Positions 1 to 12,000 of a stretch of DNA of 64,000 nucleotides are shown here, piece after piece (position 1 is the first letter of the stretch; each line of letters opens with the position of its first letter). Made by a program: the position numbers and the translations under genes. The notes under the pieces were generated by a model. The model searched no databases, was not told where the DNA came from, and worked only from the letters and a program-made list of their open reading frames with translations. This stretch comes from Diphasiastrum complanatum (taxonomy: Eukaryota; Streptophyta; Lycopodiopsida; Lycopodiales; Lycopodiaceae), in assembly GCA_029204225.1 (NCBI GenBank), contig CM055095.1, forward strand, positions 24,314,141-24,378,140, given 5' to 3'.

Positions 1-27
1 TCACCACGTTTCCACCAAAATCCTACA
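1..27 (+). repeat. 3' end of a copia 5' LTR (cut by window edge)
   Basis: The first 27 bases end in CA directly before a canonical copia primer-binding site, as expected for the 3' terminus of a 5' LTR. The rest of the LTR lies outside the window. Confidence 0.6.
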
Positions 28-39
28 TGGTATCAGAGC
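28..39 (+). other. Copia primer-binding site (initiator tRNA-Met)
   Basis: TGGTATCAGAGC is the standard plant copia PBS, complementary to the 3' end of initiator tRNA-Met. It is followed about 130 bp later by a gag start codon. Confidence 0.85.
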
Positions 40-166
40 AGGTGGCTCAATAATTATTCATTGTGGATTCAGTCTCGTTTCTATCTAGACCTCATATCAG
101 TTAGTGCCCAACCAACAGTTTCACATTATTGTTGTTTCTACCAACAATATCATACAGAATACTAGA

Positions 167-1530
167 ATGGATTCAAGTTCTAGTTCTTCTCTGATTGACA
201 AGCTCGATGGAGAGAACTACCATCTCTGGAAGTTCAAGATGAGAGTCATTTTATTAGCCACGGAACTATGAGATATAGTTGATGGTAACGAAATCAAGCC
301 AGAGGCTAATGCAGCTAGCATCACCAAATGGAGGCAACGAGATGGCAAGACATTTTCCTTAATCACACTAAATATCAAAGACTCCTAGATCAGTCACATT
401 CAATTTGCTCAGACAGCCAAGGATGTCTGGGACATCCTAGCAATACTTTATGACATCAGAGATATCACATCTAAACTCCATCTGAGGAAGAAGTTCTTCA
501 CATTGAAGATGTCTGATGCAGACACTATTTCTCGCCATCTTAATACCTTTAAAAATCTCATGGGGCAGATGACTGCAACTGGATCGAACATTGAAGATTC
601 AGACGCAGTAATGACTCTTCTATTGAGTCTACCTAATGCCTATAAAATATGGGTCATGGCCATTTCGACTCAACAGCAACTTACTCTATCAAGAGTTATT
701 TCAATGCTGCTCCAAGAGGAGATCAAAAGAAATGTTTCTTCCTCATACTCATGATCTAATCCTCAGGCTCTTTACACAAAGAGAAATCAGAAATTCAAGT
801 CAAAGAAATTCACAAAATCTGATTATTCAGGGAAAAAGAGCAACATACAGCCAGGATTGAATTTTGGCTCTGGCTCAAATTTTGGCTCAAGAAAATACAA
901 CAATAAAAAGAAGAAGCAGTTCCAACAACAAGCAAATGCTGCATCAACCAGTCACTCGATCCAGCATGAAGAGGAGGACGAAGCTGCCTTTATGACCTTG
1001 GTCAGAAATTTTTAGGATATCGATTCTTGGTACCTGGACTCTGGAGCAACTCAGCACATGACCCATCATTCGGACTGGTTCCAAAACTACAAGCCTTTCA
1101 CCCATTCTAGAGTTGTGCAGCTTGGAGACAACTCAACAAATTCCATTGAAGGTGAAGGGACAGTAAGGGTTGAATTTCAAAGAGGTGATGTTAAGTTGTT
1201 GTCGAATGTCCTGTATATCTAAACCTTACAAAGAATCTGCTTTCTATAACAAAATCACTGATTTTGGTCGTAGGATTGAATTTGATACAGAGGGCTGCAC
1301 TATCCTTGACAAGCCTAGAAAAGTCCTAGCTTATGGTAGAAGATGTGGCTACCTTTACAAATTAGTGACTATTATTCTACTAGTAGTCAAGCTCTTATTT
1401 CTACTTCTAAATCAAATCACTTCTTGTGGCATTTCAGACTAAGGCCATATAAACTTTAAGAGTATTCAACAAATGTCAAGTCAAAACATAGTGCAAGATC
1501 TCCCTTCTAAGAAATTTTCACCTGTAACAA
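167..1530 (+). pseudogene. Decayed Ty1/copia gag-protease-pre-integrase
   Basis: Starting at ATG 167 the plus strand reads a copia Gag (MDSSSSSSLIDKLDGENYHL, then a tryptophan-rich UBN2/DUF4219-like region) with in-frame stops in place of several codons. The best open piece is 503-754. A retropepsin motif DSGATQHM follows near 1,036-1,060, and a short GAG-pre-integrase remnant (LLWHF.LR) near 1,420-1,530. No integrase core, RT or RNase H follows, so the element is truncated at about 1,530. In-frame stops and a frame change after 754 make it non-functional. The identity as copia is firm; the exact 3' limit is not. Confidence 0.85.
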
Positions 1531-3088
1531 GCATACCATGCCTAGCTCGCACCTGTGATTGCTTGCCCTCTGAAAATTGTTGCCAATGATGAGTAGTCAC
1601 GCCGCCAAACTACACTTCCGTCGCCAAAACTAGCTTTCTCCACACAATTCTGCTACCATTTGTCCCCATACTGCATTTACTACTTTCAAACACCATGTTA
1701 CCTTGTTAAAAGTAAGCAATAATGATTTAGAAGTGATTATGCCTCATTTACCACCCTGTAGCAGGTTTCACTAGCCAAAAATTGCCCCTACGGTACCCAA
1801 ATGGTGAATGTAGCCCATCACTAGGTCACTCGCACTCTGCTCAAAAGAATGGTGACGAAAACACTCTGAAACACAGTTCTCCCTGCTCTATGACGTCACT
1901 CTATCCGCTAGCTCTGAGCAGCCAGTTTCAAGGGTCAATTTGGTCCAAGGATGGCCAAAAAAGATGCCTTCTAGTCATAGTTAGCCCATAAACAGTTTTT
2001 GCCTTGCAAAATGAACTGGAACTAGTTTCTTAATGAAGTGAAGTCTAATTTGAACTTTGGGTCCCTTCAGGCCCTTTTCTTTTGAAGATTTTTAATGAGA
2101 ATTCTTCAAAAATGGCCTTCAACGCACTTCGGGCCTTTTTCACCTCAGATCCTATGGCCCACCTAAAATGCAATCACCATCGTCGATCTATGTAACACGA
2201 GATCTAACGACTTTCCACACTTCTGCGTGCTAATAAAAAGCCTTTGAAATACCAAGCACTTTGAGCCGCTAACAAGCTAGTTGTGCTGGGTGCGCACGAG
2301 GTCCCGCGAAGTCTCCTCCTCTTCTCTTTCCTTTCTTTCTTCACTATCACCATAGCTAGAGTTTTGGCCGCTCTCCTTGGATCTGATCCAGTCCCCTTGC
2401 CTCTCCACGGCTGTCCACGACCACTAGAGATCGTCTTGGCAGCACCCTAGCCCTATGTGAGAGAGATTTCTTGGGCATTTCACCACATTAATCAGTGGTT
2501 CTTCTTGCAGCTTCCTTCCCCACTGAGGTTGCTTTACTCAAGGCATCCGATGCAATTTATGGCATGTTAATTGGTGTGGTATTGCTTCCGAACAGGCTGA
2601 TTTTCTGAGAAAACCACCAACACCCCACAAAACTGGAAATTTTTGAAATTTCACCAATTTCCACCCAAATTGCTCCTGTAAATTGTCATGGCTCTCCATT
2701 ACTGCTCTTTGCATCCCATGCAAGCCCCGTTGCGCCAAACAGCTATCCACACAGTAAATAATAAGGCCACCATCGATGATTTTCGAAAAACCATTGAAAC
2801 TACAAGTATTTCCGTGAATCCTCTCCGGAATTCACCAACGACGATCGCTTGGAGTTTTAAGTGTGGTCCATGACCTTCTTCGGGGGCAGTGGATGGTATG
2901 CGGGATCAACACATAGAACTGATCTTCCCCAAAGCTCCGATCGAAGGAATTTTGCTGTCTCCTGCCATCCGGACTACCGATACCCCGTATGGAGTCCTCT
3001 CTCCAGAGACGCTCTGAGTGCTATTTTTCCTGATGAAAGATGCTATCCCATAGCTCCACTGGATCGTGCATACTTGCAACACCTTGAC
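1531..3088. other. No gene recognised
   Basis: I see no conserved protein or RNA here. A pyrimidine-rich stretch lies at 2,319-2,340. The right part (about 2,540-3,088) lies immediately inside a minus-strand PBS and may be the leader of a lost minus-strand LTR element, but no retroelement protein can be read in it. Confidence 0.4.
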
Positions 3089-3100
3089 GCTCTGATACCA
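3089..3100 (-). other. Minus-strand copia primer-binding site
   Basis: GCTCTGATACCA is the reverse complement of TGGTATCAGAGC. An LTR terminus (TG on the plus strand at 3,104) lies three bases to the right, so a minus-strand 5' LTR would extend rightwards from there. Its far end is not identifiable, and no minus-strand gag follows on the left. Confidence 0.6.
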
Positions 3101-3385
3101 AGTTGAAATTCCGATAGAATCTACTGTAGTATGTAGATCACATCACACAATCACCATAGCCACTCCTCACAAGCTCTCATAGATGGCACAACAAAAGCTA
3201 GACTATATTACAAAAAAACATTGTACATATAGTAAAGCCCCAAACTGCATGGCCTCAACCGGTGTCACTAAACTGGCCTACTATAGAACACCTGATCAGA
3301 GAAATCTCGGTTCTACTAACAGAGTGCACATTTTAATTGACAGAATGAGAAACGAACTCGAACTCAAAACATTTCTATTCATGTT

Positions 3386-3486
3386 CAAACTCAAAAGATT
3401 CGCAAAATATATCTTGTTTCAAACTCGAAAGATTCGTGAAATATATCTTGTTGAAACTTGAAAGATTCGCGAACAGTATCTTGTTG
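3386..3486. repeat. Three 33-34 bp tandem repeats
   Basis: Three imperfect units of the form AAACTCGAAAGATTCGNGAA plus ATATCTTGTT lie head to tail at 3,386-3,419, 3,420-3,453 and 3,454-3,486. They lie in the LTR-like region between two facing PBS sites. Confidence 0.75.
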
Positions 3487-3601
3487 TAAAATATTCGGTT
3501 TCTTGTTCAAACCTCACCTGTTGCAAAACTTTTGCCTGTCGCTAACAATTTGTGAAATATTTTGATTCTTCTTCAACTTCAAAAAATTGTCAACTGTCAT
3601 G

Positions 3602-3695
3602 AACAATTCGCGAAACACGAAGCTGTCGCGAAGAGACAAAGTGTCGCAAACAATTCGCGAAACACAAAGCTGTCACGAAGAGACAAACTGTCATG
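3602..3695. repeat. Two 47-bp tandem repeats
   Basis: Units at 3,602-3,648 and 3,649-3,695 begin AACAATTCGCGAAACAC and differ at a few positions. Partial related copies (AACAATTTGTGAAA) lie just upstream. They probably belong to the U3 of the LTR that ends at 4,113. Confidence 0.8.
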
Positions 3696-4114
3696 AACAG
3701 AAATTATTCGAGTCTAGAAACAGAGCATTTATTTGAATATCAACCGTCTCAACGGTTAGATCTACTGTTATAGAATTAAAAGGCCAAAAGACCTGTCCTT
3801 GCACTACTCGTTGTAACTCACTCTCATAACTCAATCAGAGACACAACAGCGAAATAAAACAGCAAGAGATGTATACTGGTTATTCAGATTCAGAATTATA
3901 AAAATTTATTTTTGATCAAAGTTTCTCAATTTCTGATTGTCTAAAATTGTCTAAAGTTGTCTCTTAATTTCGCATGCTTATTCAATCAAGATAATAACTG
4001 TTCTATTAGTACATAGACTAGAAACAGACCCAATTGAAGACACTGATATTAGTTTGATTTATTCAAACTTTCATCGTGTTCTCTGAGAAAGAATTATTAG
4101 TCTTTTTTCTACAG

Positions 4115-4126
4115 TGGTATCAGAGC
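4115..4126 (+). other. Copia primer-binding site
   Basis: TGGTATCAGAGC follows an LTR-like terminus TCTACA (ending at 4,113) with a one-base spacer. A copia-like gag begins about 100 bp downstream, which supports a plus-strand element whose 5' LTR ends here. The 5' start of that LTR cannot be fixed. Confidence 0.8.
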
Positions 4127-4224
4127 ATATCAGAGTCGATACAGTGGTATCCTTGCACCCCTCTCAGCATCCTTCATACATCCATCAGCAAGCCGCATTT
4201 GGAGTTTATTTAGAAGATTTGAAG

Positions 4225-4757
4225 ATGTTGTCGATAAGTAATATTCAGTCTAAGATTAGTACGATCTTGGATACAGATGGTTCGAAGTATTTAATTTGGA
4301 AACTAAAGACTTCACTCATACTGAAGGGCAAAAGTCTTCGGCAATGGGTAGAACCAATAGAGGAGAAGCCAATAACTACTCCTGGCAAAGAACTTCAAAA
4401 ATGGAGTTTGAGAAATGACAAAGCTATAGCAATTATTGTGTCTTCAGTGCATGACAACATAATGCTAGACCTACATCAATTTTGAACGTGAAAGATTTTA
4501 CTCCAAAAGACCTTAGAAGAAAATGAAGAACTTAGAAGAAATAATGAATCATTAAAAAAGATAACATTCAATATCAAATCATAAATAGAGCAAATGCAAT
4601 CTATTTGTTTTGAAAACTTACAATTATTGAGGGATGTGAAATTGGCTACGAAGAAGGCTAGGAATAACAAGCGAAAGCAACAAACTTGCAAGGATATTCA
4701 AACTCTTTCAAAAGGAGGTTATCGAAATAGAAGGATTCATGCATTCACGTACGCCTG
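4225..4757 (+). pseudogene. Copia gag-like fragment
   Basis: ATG 4,225 opens a frame to 4,485 with copia Gag character: a W.LK.SL.LKGK block, then a K.AI.II.SSV block. The frame then stops, and a shifted frame continues with a basic, coiled-coil-like stretch (EENEELRRNNESLKK) to about 4,757 with another stop. No protease, integrase or RT follows. The frame is open upstream to 4,114, but 4,225 is preferred because the Gag similarity starts after it. Confidence 0.6.
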
Positions 4758-4895
4758 ATTCTGATTTTTGTTACATGATCAATTAGATATATATATATTT
4801 CAGCTACTATGATTTTATGCTAACTATCTGGCTTTTCTTGCAAATCCTCATTAGTTGCTCCTCAGAATAAGGACAATGATTTAATTGGAAAGACA

Positions 4896-5640
4896 TTGGG
4901 TTCAGTATTGACAAGAGAATCCATTAAATACATTATGATGAGCGATAGGAGTTCTAATATAAAGTACAAACTTAAAGAGTCTTTGATGGTGGACATTCAA
5001 AAAAATTTAGATCAGACTATAGTCCAGGGTGCCTATGATTTTGTTGTATTAGTAGAGAAGAATATGCAACAAAATTTGCAACCTATTAGAAATGTCCCTA
5101 TCCCAATTGGAAGCCAATATTGCCAATTCCTTAAAAAAAATGTGCACATTTGCACTCTTCATGTAGAGATTAGGATAATAGAGAAGATTATTTATCTTCA
5201 CATAGTTTTTGCTTGGAATACCAAGCCATCATCATCCTCAAAGAAAGTTATCTCTCGATTAGAAGATCTTCTATCGAAAGCAGGACTTCATAAGAGACAT
5301 GTCAAAATACAAAAAAGATAAAAAGCTTTCAAGAAAGTCAAGAATTATGCCTACTAAGCCAAGCATAGGAGGAGCAAAAGCACATCTATTTCTATCAAAC
5401 CACATAGGTAAGACTTCTAGTATTCAGCACTTAGTTTGGAAGGATATCATTGCTACCACTCAAGACTTTGAGGTGAGAGGCTCAACTAGATTACTCAAAG
5501 TTGATGTATGGAGGAAGCTTGACAATATGATTGAAATTTTAAGGAAAGATAATTTTACTGATACTGATAAAAAAAAATGTTCTACGAAAGACTTGTGTCG
5601 AGGCAAAAGTAAATCCCAAGGTGAAGGTAGAAGTTATTGA
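4896..5640 (+). other. Unidentified pair of overlapping reading frames
   Basis: Two overlapping frames (4,896-5,321 and 5,299-5,640) encode lysine/serine-rich peptides of 141 and 113 codons. I recognise no domain. They sit downstream of the copia gag fragment and could be degenerate element sequence. Coding status is doubtful. Confidence 0.25.
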
Positions 5641-6368
5641 GGTCTATGAACAACTTGACGAATTGCTCTAGTTGTTGCCTTCTCAATGGGGTATGAAGTG
5701 GATCAAATCAAAGTTGGGTGGCTTTAGAGAATTGATACAACCACCAAATCAAAGGAGTAATTTCATGTAGGTGGCATTGTTTAAGCTATCATATATGAAA
5801 ATAGAATATGCCTTTCTTCCTTGGTACTTTGAAATTTTGTCAATTGCCCTTGCCTAAAAAGGCATGTAATATGTGGAAGCTTAAGTATTGTTGCCTTCTT
5901 GCATAATATTTGAGCTCACCTTTACCATTTATGATCAAAGAATAAAAAATAGATTGGAAAAATTCCAAACCACTCTAATGCTCCTCTCGAACCCCCAAAA
6001 TACAATATGCCTCTTACCAAACCTTCAAGAGATAGTACTATTGCTCCTAACACCTTGTATGACGTGTTGGTTCTTGCTATATATTTACTAGGGCTCAATG
6101 TTCTTATAGGAGGTGTTGGCATTTTGTTCTTATGTTGCTAATTGTTTTTCTAAATTTGTATATAATGGAATAATAGCCTATTTTACTGAAAAAAAAAAAA
6201 AAACATTTTTTGTTGTCATCATAAATATATTTGGTTATATAGTTAAAAAAAAAAAATTCACAATTTCTAGTATTTGCACCATGATATATACAAGAAAAAT
6301 ATAATGTCACATTTAAATCATGCATTATTATTTAGGAACGATATGTTTTGCCAAAGGGTTTGTCTTCA
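5641..6368. other. AT-rich DNA without a gene
   Basis: No protein family is visible. An A(14) run at about 6,190 and an A(11) run at about 6,246 could be old retroposon tails, but no body was recognised. Confidence 0.4.
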
Positions 6369-6512
6369 CAAAAACCCTACCTTTTCTATTGTAAAAAATC
6401 AAGAGACAATTCGATTAATACATCCAACATTCTCAAATACCAAAAACCCTACCTTTTCTATTGTAAAAAATCAAGAGACAATTCGATTAATACATCCAAC
6501 ATTCTCAAATAT
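6369..6512. repeat. 72-bp perfect-looking tandem duplication
   Basis: Two adjacent copies (6,369-6,440 and 6,441-6,512) begin CAAAAACCCTACCTTTTC and appear identical by eye over the 72-bp unit, which suggests a recent duplication. Confidence 0.85.
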
Positions 6513-7519
6513 AGTTCACCTTCACCAAAGAATGACTGACCAACATCACCAACCCATTCCATTGCTCAACCACTCATGTATTCACCGACTAAATTACATA
6601 GCGTCTATTTGAAAGAAATCAAGTACATTTTCTATACAAGTTTTAAAAAATGGATTATTATATTCAAATACTTCTCTTAGTAATAGTCCTAGCATGTTAT
6701 TAAAATGTGCACGATATACTATGAAAATGAGATTATAAGTTGGTAGATGTTTGAATATATATGTGGGTCCATGTTAAGTGAGGAAGGTGGAGTCCAGCTT
6801 TTTAACAAAGCCCTTTTATTCAATTAAAATAGTAGAATATTTGAGATCATTTAAAAAAGAATGCATGCCTTGCATATCTATGTTTGAGTGTAGGATTTAT
6901 ATAGTTTGAAAATAATAATGGGCCCCTTTTCTAACTAGCTCCATATATATTGGTCTATATGGGTACCATGAACCATTTTATAAGCAAAGAAATATCCTTG
7001 TCATTACATGATTTGTTTTTGTTCTTCCTTCATGTGAGATTTAGCTATGTCATTTTTTGAATTGTACCATAAGTAGCTTGGTAGTAGCTTCTTTCGTATG
7101 ATACTATAGTCTTTTCAGAATAGTGCCATGTGACAATCCACTTTTTGAATAATTTGCAACTATTTTAATTTCTATAGCTTGACAATCTTTTATTGGGTCT
7201 TGGGTACAAAACTCCTAAACTATTCATTGTGCTATTTTAACATAAGGTTTGTGTTTAAACCCTTAGTCAAGTGAGAATTTAAAAATGTATCAAGATGAAA
7301 GAAAAATTAGATTAATATTTTGAACTTTTTAAAGTCTAATATACATTACACCTCTAGCAAATCCTAAAAGTAAAACAACGTCCATTTTGTGTTGTGTTTG
7401 ACATGTAACACATGCATGTATGTGTATCTCATTTAAGTATTTTCTCATGATTGAGACTTCTCTTGATGTTTTGCAATCATGAACATCTAAGTGTGTTCAT
7501 AGACATGAAACATTTTAAC
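6513..7519. other. AT-rich flank of the intact copia element
   Basis: No gene, RNA or repeat was recognised. The last five bases (TTAAC, 7,515-7,519) are the left target-site duplication of the copia insertion. Confidence 0.5.
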
Positions 7520-8201
7520 TGTTAAAAATTCACAATTCTAGCTTGACTAGTTTTGGTCATATGACTTGTAAATAGTTAGATGGTCATGATGTGGCTTGTC
7601 ACACGTGCCAAATAGCATAGGATTCCATTCATAAGGATGTTCTCAAGTATACCTAAGTGTTAGAACCTTTGGAATGAGTCCAAATTATGCTTAGATACAA
7701 GGGAGAAAAAATAGGAGCTATTTTTGGTAATTTTTGCATTGTTGAGGGATCTCCAAGATTCCAACCCTAACTTGGTAGGGATGAAATATCCACCAAAATT
7801 AGCATTAGGGATAGGTTTAGGGCTACTCATACCTGCCCAAAACCGTGATGGATCATGTATATATAGGTGATGATATCTCACCAAAATCAATCAAGCAATT
7901 TTATGTTTTTTCTCTCATAATGGTGCAATTGCTCTCTATGTTCATAATTGTTTGAGTACTTGTGATTACTAATGATTATAGGATTGAATGTAGGTCTGGT
8001 GTACAGTACTCAGACTGTGGGAGGCCGTACTTTCACACGTGTGAAGCCTTCTTCAAGGATTTGGGCCATTTAGTGAGGTTCAAGCATAGATTTTTGATGG
8101 ATTTTGATGGTTCAACTTGTGCTAATCTTATGAAATCATAATCTATTGTTTCCCTCATCATTTCAAGTGTTTTAGGATCCTTATTTGCTGTAATTTTTAC
8201 A
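7520..8201 (+). repeat. 5' LTR of the intact copia element
   Basis: 682 bp, TG...CA, followed directly by the PBS at 8,202. It contains a TATATATA box and a 76-codon antisense frame that is duplicated in the 3' LTR only because the LTRs are copies. Confidence 0.97.
7858..7865 (+). promoter_or_regulatory. Probable LTR TATA box
   Basis: TATATATA lies about 340 bp into the LTR, as expected for the U3 promoter. The same octamer is at 13,334-13,341 in the 3' LTR. The transcription start is not visible. Confidence 0.5.
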
Positions 8202-8214
8202 TGGTATCAGAGCC
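8202..8214 (+). other. PBS of the intact copia element
   Basis: TGGTATCAGAGCC abuts the 5' LTR and matches the initiator tRNA-Met complement over its whole length. An 800-bp untranslated leader with no recognised feature separates it from the Gag start codon. Confidence 0.95.
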
Positions 8215-9012
8215 TAAAGGCTGAAATGAGCTAAATCCTTGGTTTGCATTCAATTTGATCACAATTTTTGATCTAAATCTTGTGTAGATTGGATCTTAGC
8301 ATCTAGTATTGATTCTAGAACTCAAAGTGAGTCAAATACATTGGAGATTGGTGTTGTGTGACTTCATTTGCAGGTGTTTAGGTGTCTAAAACCAGAGGCA
8401 AAGTTGAATTCAATTCACATTACCAAGATAGCAAGTTTTGCTTGCTCCAAGCATTGATTTCTAAGCGAGTTTTGGAGGTGATTTCATAGAGAAGGCTTTC
8501 TAGCATTCAAGGAGAGGGAAGATCAGAGTTTTGGGGACTCTTCAATGCTGTTCTAAGGTGTAGTAGGCACCTCCTAAAGTGATTTAGGTTCAGTCCAACC
8601 ATTGCTTGACTTATGCACCAAATTAGATCAATTTTTCATTAATTTTGATCATTTTTTGCTTGTGATTGGATAGTAGATTGTGTTGCATCCTCATTAAGTT
8701 ACATTTAGATCTTTTACAAGTGATTTTGGAAGTATATTAGGTTGCTGAAATTCACTCTTGATCAGATCATTTGGAAGCTTTAATATTCTTTATAGAAAGA
8801 GGGGCAATTCTACTAGTATTGTCTACTTCAATCAAGCAAGTGCATTGTTTCTAGTATTCTATGATTTGATTTTGTTAGAGATCATTCTTAGATCTTTATA
8901 GGAAGTCTATTACTGATCTTTTCAGGTCCCTAAGAAGTGGGATAAGGTAGACCTTCAATCAAATCAATAGAAGTAACCTTCATTTGTGTCAAGTCCTTGA
9001 TTAGGAGACTAG

Positions 9013-12000
9013 ATGGCATCTATAAATGCATATCTTTTGGATACTAATGAAAGGCTCAACAAAACTAACTATTCCATATGGAAAGTTAGAATGGAATCTA
9101 TCATGATCATGCAAGATCTGATGGAAATTGTAAATGGTAAGGAGGGTGAACCTATTCATCCTCAAGAAAAAGCCAAATACATCAAGAGGTGCAATGTTGC
9201 ACTACATTGCATAAAAATGAATGTTGCAAATGAACTCTTAAGAGAGGTAGGAGATTGCACTTCAGCTCAAGATGCTTGGGAGACTTTGCAAAAGGTCTAT
9301 GAATCCAAGAACCAAACTAGAATGTTAGCTTTGAAGAATCAAATCTATAGAAGCTATCAAAAGAAAAGAGAGAGTGCACATACTTTTGTCCTAAGAGTAA
9401 AGGAATTGAACAAAGAGCTAGCCTTTATAGGTGACCCTATCAAGGATGAAGAGCTTGTTCAACTCATATTGAATGGACTAAGCTTTGAATTTGACAATTT
9501 GGTTCAGGGATATGCAATTATGGGTAAGCTACCCATACTTGAAGAACTCCAAGGCACACTCATGGCCGAGGAATCAAGAAGGAGCCAAATGCAAGAGAGG
9601 ATGGATAGGCTTTCCATCCAAGGTGGAGATGACCAAGCTCTCTTCACCAAAGGCAAAGGCAAGTCCAAAGGCAAAGGATCAACATTCAAGAAGTCTACAA
9701 AGCTTGAGGATCAAGAAGGACCCCCAAAGACATCTCCATCAACCACCAAAGTCAAGAAGGACAAATCAAAGGTGAAGTGCTACTATTGTAGCAAGATGGG
9801 GCATTATGCCTCGGAATGCTTCAAGAGGAAGCAAGATCAAAGCCAAGCCAACATGAGCAAAGAAGAGGAGGAGGAGAGTTCACATGAGGACTCTCTCATG
9901 ATGTCCATATTTTCTTCAACAAGCTTCAAAGGAGAAGATCCTTGGTGGATTGACTCGGGTGCTAGTTCACACATGACTAGTAAAAGGGAGTTTTTCTCTT
10001 CTCTCTTATCTTATGATGGACCTATAAAGTCTATCTATACAGCAAATGATGAAGCTTGTAAGATTGAAGGAGTTGGTAGCATTCCCCTTTGCTTAGGATC
10101 TTCCAAAAAGATCAACATAGAAGGTGTTTTGTACATTCCTACAATAACAAAGAATCTACTAAGTGTTGGCCAAATGGTAGACAATGGTTTCAATGTTGAC
10201 TTTGCTTCAAATGAATGTTTCATCAAGAAGAAGGGTAAGATAGTGGCTAAGGGCACTAGACTTGGCAAACTTTATAAGCTGGATGCATTTGTGGATACTA
10301 ATGTTGTCATGTTGGCCGAGAAGAGCAAGATATCTACCTTTACTTTATGGCACAAAAGACTTGGACATGTCAACTCGGGTTCCATGGAGGCTATGATCAA
10401 GGAGGAGTATGCTTTAGGCCTACCAAGGTCTATTGGGAAGGAAGACAAGGTTTGTGAAGCTTGTGCCTTATCCAAGGCACATAAGAAGGTGTTTCCTAAC
10501 TCCATCACAAAGTCATCTCATCCTCTTGAACTCATACACTCGGATGTGCACATTGCTAGCACCAAATCTAATGGAGGTTCATCCATGTTTTTAACCTTCA
10601 TTGATGACTACTCAAGATATTGTTGGGTGTTCTTACTTTCCTTCAAGTCTCAAGTATTTGATACTTTTGTAAAATTCAAGTTGTTTGTGGAAAAGCATCA
10701 TAATCATAGCATCAAGATTCTTAGAAGTGACAATGGTGGAGAATTCATCTCCAATGAGTTCAAGGCCTTTTGTGAGGAGGAAGGGATCAAGAAAGAGACT
10801 TCTTGTCCTTACACTCCTCAACAAAATGGAGTTGCTGAAAGAAGGAATAGAACATTATGTGAATGTTCTAAGGCTTTAAGATTAGATGCTTGTTTGCCCA
10901 AATCCTTTTGGGGTGAGTCTCTTGTATGTGCAAACTACTTGATGAATAGGGTGTCTTGCAAAGCAATTGAAGGCAAAACTCCTTATGAGATGTTGTATGG
11001 AAAGAAACCCAATCTTAATCACTTGAAAGTTTTTGGGTGTATATGTTATGTGCATGTGCCATTGGAAACAAGAACCAAGGAGGATCCATCTTCCACAAGA
11101 GGGATCATGCTTGGATATGCAAGCTCAAGCAAGGGCTACAAAGTCTATCTCCCATCCTTGAACAAATTTGTTGTTTCAAGGGATGTCATCTTTGATGAAC
11201 ACCATATGCATATGCTTGAAGAAGGCTCAAGTGCTCCAACAATCAAGAAGAAGATGGCCGAGGAGCAAGATCTTGGTTTTGAGGAGGAGCTCGTGGAGGA
11301 GCAAGCACCAAACCCACCTATCACACCAAGGAGATCTTCAAGGGCAAAAGTGGAGCCATCAAAGCTCACATATCAAGGCAAAGGACAGCAAGTTGAGGGT
11401 ATCTCATCCACTTCTTATGCTTTATCTAGTTTTGAAGAACCGTCTAATGTTGAAGATGCATTGAACTCCAAAGAATGGTATAAAGCTATGTTGGATGAGT
11501 ATGATGCCTTGATTGAGAATGAAACTTGGTTGCTTGTTGAGAGACCTCAAAGGAATGTAATAGGATGCAAGTGGGTCTTCAAGCTTAAGTTGAATGCAAA
11601 TGGGAGTGTTAACAAACATAAAGCAAGATTAGTTGCAAAAGGTTATGCTCAAGAGAGAGGGATAGACTATGAGGAAACTTTTGCACCCATGGCCAAGATG
11701 GTCACAATAAGACTAATCATTGCACTTGCATCACATTTTGGATGGATTCTATGTCAAATGGATGTCTCTAAAGCTTTCTTGAATGGTTTTTTGGAAGAGG
11801 ATATCTATATGGAGAAGCCACAAGGGTTCATCAAGCATGGAATGGAGAACAAAGTATGCCATCTCCAAAGAAGCATCTATGGCTTGAAGCAAGCCTCGAG
11901 ATCTTGGAATTCAAGACTACATTGCTATCTTATTTCACTTTCTTCTTTTCAAAGTGAATATGATCCCACTCTTTACATTACGTTTGATGATGTTGGTATT

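Noticed and set aside
28-39. TGGTATCAGAGC sites as parts of tRNA genes
   Set aside because: They are primer-binding sites next to LTR ends; no cloverleaf or A/B boxes surround them.
6180-6260. A-rich runs as tails of processed pseudogenes or LINEs
   Set aside because: No transcript-like or LINE body was found upstream, and the surrounding DNA is AT-rich anyway.
7660-7890. 76-codon minus frame repeated at 13,136-13,366, suggesting a conserved small gene
   Set aside because: Both copies lie in the two LTRs of one young element, so their identity reflects LTR duplication and not protein conservation.
10633-11619. Several antisense frames of 60-78 codons within the intact copia polyprotein
   Set aside because: They are shadows of the Gag-Pol frame with no independent motif.
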